64,000 nt of DNA from positions 561,587 through 625,586 of the forward strand of contig JAFATB010000014.1 of NCBI GenBank assembly GCA_019244185.1, read 5' to 3'. This document shows, in pieces, positions 59,142 through 64,000 of the stretch. Position 1 is the stretch's first letter. Every line of letters begins with the position of its first letter. Both the position numbers and the translations under genes were made by a program. A model generated the notes under the pieces. That model was not told the DNA's origin. It did no database searches and saw only the letters and a list, made by a program, of their open reading frames with translations. This DNA is from Acidobacteriota bacterium (GTDB lineage: Bacteria; Acidobacteriota; Thermoanaerobaculia; Gp7-AA8).

Positions 59142-61520
59142 ATGACCTCCTACGATCTGCTCATCGTCGGCTCCGGTCCCGCCGGTCTTGCCACCGCCTC
59201 GCACGCGCGGGACAACGGCCTCGCGTACGCGCTCCTCGAACGCACCGATCATCTCGCCGACACGATCGACAGCTATCAGGCGCGCAAGTTCGTCATGGCC
59301 GAGCCGGTGATGATCCCCGCGCGCGGCGAGCTGCCGTTCGAGGCCGGCTCGCGCGAGTCGATCCTCGACGCGTGGCAGCGCCATGTCGCGGAGAAGCAGC
59401 TCAACGTCGTCTTCAATGCCGAGGTCAAGTCGCTCGAGAAAAAAACGAGCGGCTTCGTCGTGAAGACCGCGGCAGGCGCGGTTTACGAGGCGAAGAACGT
59501 CGTACTCGCGATGGGGACGCAGGGCAACCCGCGCAAGCTCGGCGTGTCCGGCGACAGTCTGCCGCACGTGCGCTACCGGCTCGTCGATCCGGCGGAACAT
59601 CAGGATGAAGACATCCTCGTCGTCGGCGCGGGCGACTCCGCGCTCGAGATCGCGATCGCGCTCTCCGACGAGAACCGCGTCGGCCTCGTCGTGCGCGGCT
59701 CGGAGATCACGCGCGCGAACGAGATCCTCACGCGCGAAGTGCTCTCGCGGCAGGCCGCGGGACGGATGACGGTCTGGTACAACGCGACCGTTCGCGAAGT
59801 CTTCGAAGGCTACGCCGATCTCACCGTGCGCGGCGACGTCACGCGCGTGCCCGCGGAGCTCATCTTCCTCAAGCTCGGCGCCGATCCGCCGCGTCGCTTC
59901 TTCGAGGCCGCGGGCATCCGCTACAGCGGCGACGCGAAAGACGCGCGGCCGATCCTCAGCCCCGTGCACGAGTCGAGCGTGCCGGGACTCTTCCTCATCG
60001 GCGCGGCCAGCGGCCGCGATCTCATCAAGCTCGGCATGAACCAGGGGTGGGAAGTCGTCGAGCATCTGATGGGACGCGAGGTCGAGCCGGCGGACGAAGC
60101 GGTGCTCAAGGAGCGGCTGCCGTTCTGGAGCGGCTCCGTGCGCGAGCGCATCGCCGCGATCCGCAGCCGTGTGCCGCTGCTCGCCGCCGCCGACGAACAA
60201 CAGCTGCGCGACACGTTTCTCGCCACGCGCGTGCGCGAGTATCGCGACGGCGAGACGATCATCCGCCAGAACGACTACACGAACGACTTCCTCATCATCG
60301 TCGCCGGGCGCGTCGCGCTCTTTCGCCAGCCCGAGCAGTCGCAGAGCGAGGTCCGCATCGCCGAGCTCACCGCCGGCAACTTCTTCGGCGAGATGAGCCT
60401 CATCTCCGGCCGCCGCCGCACCGCCACGGCGCGCGCGGTGGGGGAGACGCGGATGATCGAGATTCCGCGCAAGGCCATTCTCAAGATGCTCGCGTCCGCG
60501 CCGCGCGCGAAGGCGCTCGTCGACCAGGCGTTCCTCCTGCGCGCGTTCGGCGGCTATCTCTTCCCCGGCGTTCCCGAGGCGCTCCTCGGCGAGCTCGTGG
60601 ACAAGGCGGTCGTGCAGACGTTCGGCAAGGACGCGCCGGTCTTCAAGCAGGGCGACCACGCCGACGCGTTCTATCTGATCCGCAACGGCATGGTGAAGAT
60701 CGCCAAGAAGTCGGGCGACAAGGAAGTCGTGCTGTCGTATCTCGTCGCGGGAAACTTCTTCGGCGAGGCGGCGCTCTTCTCCGACGCGAATCGCACGGCC
60801 AGCGTCACCACGATCTTTCCGTCCGATCTCATCAAGCTCTCGAAGCGCGACTTCGACGCGTTCCTCGCCGCGCATCCCGATCTGCGCGAGGCGCCGCTGC
60901 GCAAGCTCGAGGAGCGCCGCATCGCCGGCCTCATCGCCGAGGGGACGCCGGGCTCCGGCAACATCCTCGGCGATCTCATTCGCGAGGAAGTGGTGATGGG
61001 GACGCAGACGCTGCTCATCGACGAGCACCGCTGCATCCGCTGCAACAACTGCATCCGCGCGTGCGAAGGCGTGCACGACGACGGACAGGCGCGCCTCTCG
61101 CTGACCGGCATCAAGCTCTACAACCTCCTCGCGCCGAACTCCTGCTGGCAGTGCGAGAACCCGCTGTGCATGCTCGACTGCCCGCCCGACGCGATCGCGC
61201 GCGATCCGCGCGGCGAGGTGTACATCAAGAGCAACTGCATCGGCTGCGGCAACTGCGAGCGCAACTGCCCCTACGGCAACATCTTCATGGTGCACAAGGA
61301 GCCGTCGCGCTCCGTCTTCTCCTGGATCAAAGCTCTCTTCCGCAAAGAGGCCGAGCCAAGCGCCGAACAGACCGTCGCCGTGAAGTGCGATCTCTGCCGC
61401 GGCATCAGCGGCGGCCCCGCGTGCGTGCGCGGATGCCCGACCGGAGCGGCGATCCGGCTGACGCCGGAGCAGTATCGGGAGACGCTGGAGGAGATCGTGA
61501 TCTCACGAGGCGAGCGATGA
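59142..61520 (+). CDS. FAD/NAD oxidoreductase - two cyclic-nucleotide domains - [4Fe-4S] ferredoxin fusion
   Basis: A 792-residue soluble chain with three functional blocks. Residues 1-325 are a thioredoxin-reductase-like flavoprotein (FAD motif LLIVGSGPAGLATAS at 6, NAD motif ILVVGAGDSALEIAIAL near 163), but no redox CxxC was seen. Two cNMP-binding domains follow at about 355-460 (FFGEMSLISGRRRTATAR) and 485-590 (FFGEAALFSDANRTASV), both keeping the R-T-A phosphate cassette. Residues about 615-790 hold DmsB/HybA-like cysteine groups: CIRCNNCIRAC, CWQCENPLCMLDCP, CIGCGNCERNCP and CDLCRGISGGPACVRGCP. Electrons could pass from NAD(P)H through FAD to Fe-S and on to the membrane partner downstream, gated by a cyclic nucleotide. 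Confidence 0.9.
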   Translation: MTSYDLLIVGSGPAGLATASHARDNGLAYALLERTDHLADTIDSYQARKFVMAEPVMIPARGELPFEAGSRESILDAWQRHVAEKQLNVVFNAEVKSLEKKTSGFVVKTAAGAVYEAKNVVLAMGTQGNPRKLGVSGDSLPHVRYRLVDPAEHQDEDILVVGAGDSALEIAIALSDENRVGLVVRGSEITRANEILTREVLSRQAAGRMTVWYNATVREVFEGYADLTVRGDVTRVPAELIFLKLGADPPRRFFEAAGIRYSGDAKDARPILSPVHESSVPGLFLIGAASGRDLIKLGMNQGWEVVEHLMGREVEPADEAVLKERLPFWSGSVRERIAAIRSRVPLLAAADEQQLRDTFLATRVREYRDGETIIRQNDYTNDFLIIVAGRVALFRQPEQSQSEVRIAELTAGNFFGEMSLISGRRRTATARAVGETRMIEIPRKAILKMLASAPRAKALVDQAFLLRAFGGYLFPGVPEALLGELVDKAVVQTFGKDAPVFKQGDHADAFYLIRNGMVKIAKKSGDKEVVLSYLVAGNFFGEAALFSDANRTASVTTIFPSDLIKLSKRDFDAFLAAHPDLREAPLRKLEERRIAGLIAEGTPGSGNILGDLIREEVVMGTQTLLIDEHRCIRCNNCIRACEGVHDDGQARLSLTGIKLYNLLAPNSCWQCENPLCMLDCPPDAIARDPRGEVYIKSNCIGCGNCERNCPYGNIFMVHKEPSRSVFSWIKALFRKEAEPSAEQTVAVKCDLCRGISGGPACVRGCPTGAAIRLTPEQYRETLEEIVISRGER

Positions 61521-61613
61521 ATGAAGAACGCAGAACGCAGAACGCAGAATTGAGAAAAGGGAGCCGGTTCTCCTTTCTTCATTCTTCGTTCTGCGTTCTG
61601 CGTTCTTCATTCA
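61518..61613. repeat. Palindromic repeat element, copy 2
   Basis: The left arm starts at the stop codon of the ferredoxin-fusion gene (TGAATGAAGAACGCAGAACG). It pairs with the right arm ending at 61613 over about 28 perfect base pairs plus an imperfect extension to about 45 nt. Three tandem GAACGCA heptamers lie in the left arm. It matches copy 1 at 19760-19850 in sequence, and in position between an Fe-S gene and a membrane-subunit gene. Confidence 0.9.
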
Positions 61614-61626
61614 AGCGGAGGCCAGC

Positions 61627-62460
61627 ATGGCCGTAGCGCGGTCAGGTCCCTTCTGGCGCCGCACCTTCGTCCTCCTCCTCATCGCGCTCACCGCGTCCTA
61701 CATCAACTACGCGCGCCGTGAGTTTCCGCACGGCGGCTCGCGCTACGGCCTCGCCTACGGCATCGGCGGCTCCGCGCTGATTCTGCTGCTGGCGTTCTTC
61801 GGCATCCGCAAGCGCTGGTATCGCTCGCGTTTCGGGACGCTCGAGCAATGGCTGCAGTCGCACATCTACCTCGGCGTGCTCGCGCTGGTCGTGCTCGTGT
61901 TCCACACCGGGATGCGCTTTCACGATCGCATCGCCGTGACGACGTTCGTGCTCGTCGTGATCGTCGTCGTCAGCGGGATCTTCGGCGCGATTCTGTACGT
62001 GACGCTGCCGCGGATGCTGACGGAAGTCGAGAGCAATCTCACCGTCGATGAGATCTCCGAGCAGCTCAACCAGCTCGCGCGTTCGATGGCGCGCATCGCC
62101 TCGGGGCGCTCCGCAGCGTTCCAGCGGATCTACGACGAGCTCCTGCGGCAGTCGATGCCGCGCGGACTCGCGGGCTGGCGCCTGCTGCTCTCGGTCGGCA
62201 GCGCGCGCCGCAAGCAGCAGGAGACCTCGGATTGGGCGCGGCTGCTCGGGCTCGTGCCGATCGACGAGCAGGAAGAGCTGCGGCAGATGCTCGTCGTCTC
62301 GCGGCAGCGCAAAGAGCTCCTGCTGCGGCTCGTCTATCGCCAGCGCTACAAGAACGCGCTCGAGGCGTGGCTCTACGTGCACGTGCCGTTCACCATCGCG
62401 CTCATCGTCTTCGCCGTCGTGCACGTCGCGGCGGTGTTTTATTACGGGAGGGTCTGGTGA
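61627..62460 (+). CDS. Cytochrome-b-like membrane subunit
   Basis: A 277-residue membrane protein with about five helices: WRRTFVLLLIALTASYIN, LAYGIGGSALILLLAFFGI, HIYLGVLALVVLVFHTGMRF, TTFVLVVIVVVSGIFGAILY, and, after a cytoplasmic helical loop of about 110 residues, VPFTIALIVFAVVHVAAVFY. Histidines at the ends of helices 3 and 5 (SHIYLG, VFHTG, YVHVPF, VVHVAA) are placed to bind haem b, as in ferric-reductase-like or dihaem cytochromes b. It lies between the ferredoxin fusion and the multihaem cytochrome, so it probably carries electrons across the membrane. GGAGG precedes the ATG. Its stop overlaps the next start (GTGA). Confidence 0.75.
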   Translation: MAVARSGPFWRRTFVLLLIALTASYINYARREFPHGGSRYGLAYGIGGSALILLLAFFGIRKRWYRSRFGTLEQWLQSHIYLGVLALVVLVFHTGMRFHDRIAVTTFVLVVIVVVSGIFGAILYVTLPRMLTEVESNLTVDEISEQLNQLARSMARIASGRSAAFQRIYDELLRQSMPRGLAGWRLLLSVGSARRKQQETSDWARLLGLVPIDEQEELRQMLVVSRQRKELLLRLVYRQRYKNALEAWLYVHVPFTIALIVFAVVHVAAVFYYGRVW

Positions 62461-64000
62461 GCTTTCTCATCCAGCGGACGGCCGGCCGCGGATTGACGCT
62501 CACGCAGGTGCAGGCGCCGGTGCTGCGCATCGGCCGCGGCACGAATCAGGAGCTGCGCTCCGAGAACCCCGCGGTCGCGCTCGAGCACGCGGTCATCGAA
62601 GTCGACAGCGCCGGCTACGTCATCACCGACAAGGGCTCGATCACCGGCACGTACGTCAATCGCCGGCCCGTCGAGTCGGCGCGTCTCGCGAAAGGCGACG
62701 TCATCGAGATCGGCGACCTCCGCGTCGAAGTGCAGCTCGCCGATCCCGCGAAACCGCTCTTCCTCCGCGTCGTCACCACGCGCGTCGCGACGGCGGTCGT
62801 CGTGGATGATGAAGAAGAGCACGCGGCCGCCGCGGCGGTCGTGGCGCCGGGCGCGCGCGTCGTGCGCGCGAAAAAGATCGATTACGCCGGCGCGTACCGC
62901 CTCGCGCGTCCGTATCTGACGAAGCTCTCGCTCACGGCGATCCTGCTCATCCTCGCGCTCGGCCTCATCGGCGCGCTCGCGCAGCCGGAGAACCAGCGCT
63001 TCTTCCGCCCGGGCGACGTCTCGTCCGCGCACGCGCGCGCGGCGGGCGGCATCGGCGATCGCTGCGACGCGTGTCATACGCCGTGGCGCAGCGTCGACAA
63101 CAACAAGTGCAAGAGCTGTCACGCGCAGCAGGCGCACGCGACGCTCGAGAAAGATCCGCCCGCGTGCTCGACGTGTCACGCCGAGCATCGCGCGCAGATG
63201 AAGCTCGCGAACCTCCCGCAGTCGCGCTGCACGAGCTGTCACGCGAACCTGGGCGCACACGTCGTCGCCGCGCCCGCGCAGCTCGTCGCGTTCCGCGCCG
63301 CGGACGACCGCTACGACTTCGACGACATCGCGCACATCGCCTCGTTCGACACGCACCCCGACTTCCGCTATCTGCCCGACCGCGACACGCTGCGCTTCAA
63401 CCACAAGCTCCATCTCGCGCCGCGCGGCATCTTCAACGCATCGGGCCGGCGCGAGATCCTGCAATGCGTGGGCTGCCACGAGCAGATCACCGTCAAAGGC
63501 AAGACCGATCCCGCGCCGATCCGGTTCGAGAAGCACTGCCAGCGCTGCCACCGCCTCACGTTCGACGCGCGTTTCGGCGACGCGGAAGTGCCGCACGGCG
63601 GCGATCCCGGCATCGTCTACGGGTTCGTCGTCGGCATGTACACCGGCAACCGCGACCTCGCGAGCAAGTCACCCGAGGAAGTGCGGCGGATGCTCACGAC
63701 GGGGCGCGCGACGTCGAACGATCCGGGGGCGGTGCTGCACGCCGAGCAGGTCATCAAGACGAAGTGCACGAAGTGCCACGACGTGCAGCGCGCGGGCGCG
63801 CGGCTCGCGGTGACGAAGCCGGTCCTCGCGTCGGTGTGGCTCACGCGCTCGCGCTTCTCGCACGGGCCGCATCGCAACGTCGCGTGCGAGAGCTGTCATC
63901 GCGCGTCGAACAGCGTCGCCACGAGCGACGTGATCATGCCGCACCGCGACGACTGCGTCACCTGTCACGCGCAGAACGCGAAGACGATGCAGGCGGCGAG
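62457..64000 (+). CDS. FHA domain - TM helix - multihaem cytochrome c fusion, cut by the window end
   Basis: The frame is open to the last base (514 codons). Residues 1-95 are an FHA domain (VLRIGRGTNQELRSENPAVA, HAVIEV, SITGTYVNRRPVE). An Ala/Val-rich linker and one membrane helix (about 160-181, LSLTAILLILALGLIGALAQ) lead to a periplasmic region with nine CxxCH haem sites so far: CDACH, CKSCH, CSTCH, CTSCH, CVGCH, CQRCH, CTKCH, CESCH and CVTCH. Extra histidines (FNHKLHL, FSHGPH) could be distal ligands. A cytoplasmic phosphopeptide-binding domain on a membrane-tethered multihaem cytochrome is an unusual design. GTG is coupled to the upstream stop, with GGGAGGG just before it. Confidence 0.92.
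   Translation, partial: MSFLIQRTAGRGLTLTQVQAPVLRIGRGTNQELRSENPAVALEHAVIEVDSAGYVITDKGSITGTYVNRRPVESARLAKGDVIEIGDLRVEVQLADPAKPLFLRVVTTRVATAVVVDDEEEHAAAAAVVAPGARVVRAKKIDYAGAYRLARPYLTKLSLTAILLILALGLIGALAQPENQRFFRPGDVSSAHARAAGGIGDRCDACHTPWRSVDNNKCKSCHAQQAHATLEKDPPACSTCHAEHRAQMKLANLPQSRCTSCHANLGAHVVAAPAQLVAFRAADDRYDFDDIAHIASFDTHPDFRYLPDRDTLRFNHKLHLAPRGIFNASGRREILQCVGCHEQITVKGKTDPAPIRFEKHCQRCHRLTFDARFGDAEVPHGGDPGIVYGFVVGMYTGNRDLASKSPEEVRRMLTTGRATSNDPGAVLHAEQVIKTKCTKCHDVQRAGARLAVTKPVLASVWLTRSRFSHGPHRNVACESCHRASNSVATSDVIMPHRDDCVTCHAQNAKTMQAA

Noticed and set aside
59142..61520. Assembly or frameshift artefact joining a flavoprotein and a ferredoxin gene
   Set aside because: The frame is continuous through both cNMP domains, with no stop or internal start signal at the junctions.
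61514..61582. Small ORFs with NEERRTQNAEL or FCVLRS peptides at both palindromic repeats
   Set aside because: They are translations of the repeat arms themselves, and the same peptides arise at both copies because the DNA is repeated.

Overview
The window is 64 kb of high-GC bacterial chromosome, densely coded on both strands, with no rRNA, tRNA, insertion sequence, CRISPR array or prophage. The largest gene-free stretches are 35250-35465 and 46539-46800, both described below. Gene content suggests an Acidobacteriota-like soil or sediment bacterium, perhaps near Thermoanaerobaculia. This is inference, with no rRNA to confirm it. The grounds are very large secreted beta-helix and Ig-like proteins, DUF11 repeats, a selenocysteine formate dehydrogenase with an NrfD subunit, multihaem cytochromes, and a PNPase with a Gly/Arg-rich tail.

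Layout. 1-5.2 kb: 3' end of pnp with its terminator, an AraC-type HTH gene, a GT87-like glycosyltransferase, a Gfo/Idh/MocA oxidoreductase and a small membrane protein. 5.2-7.3 kb: a GntR (YtrA-like) - membrane protein - VOC fusion operon behind a palindromic operator. 7.3-13.9 kb: a secreted repeat protein, a phosphohexomutase, a fused E1 alpha/beta 2-oxoacid dehydrogenase and an ABM-type protein. 13.9-20.7 kb: a formate dehydrogenase locus whose catalytic subunit reads an in-frame UGA as selenocysteine. A secreted repeat protein gene lies inside the locus, and a palindromic repeat lies between the beta and NrfD genes. 20.7-23.8 kb: RDD protein, TPR membrane protein, RidA.

23.9-32.5 kb: a 2097-residue secreted beta-helix/DUF11 protein, a secreted matrixin-type metalloprotease and a polytopic membrane protein. 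32.5-35.3 kb: a GAF-PAS-PAS-GGDEF-EAL protein divergent from the next locus. 35.4-57.2 kb: two giant secreted proteins (3690 and 2371 aa) that share a C-terminal module, then three tandem tail-collar (MdpB-like) proteins, a Tat-signal protein, a GNAT acetyltransferase and a convergent DUF6916-like protein. This looks like one surface-structure locus and is a candidate undescribed system.

57.2-64 kb: a KirBac channel, a DUF4388-FHA protein, a FAD/NAD - 2x cyclic-nucleotide-binding - [4Fe-4S] fusion, a cytochrome-b-like membrane protein, and an FHA-TM-multihaem cytochrome c running off the end. The last four look like an electron-transfer chain with ligand and phosphopeptide sensing built into its own subunits. 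It is the second candidate system.

Two genome-level signals recur. At least nine genes have a TANNNT -10 box only 6-10 nt before the start codon and no clear Shine-Dalgarno, which suggests leaderless transcription. Three unrelated secreted proteins end in a similar basic C-terminus (R-A/S-V-R-H type).
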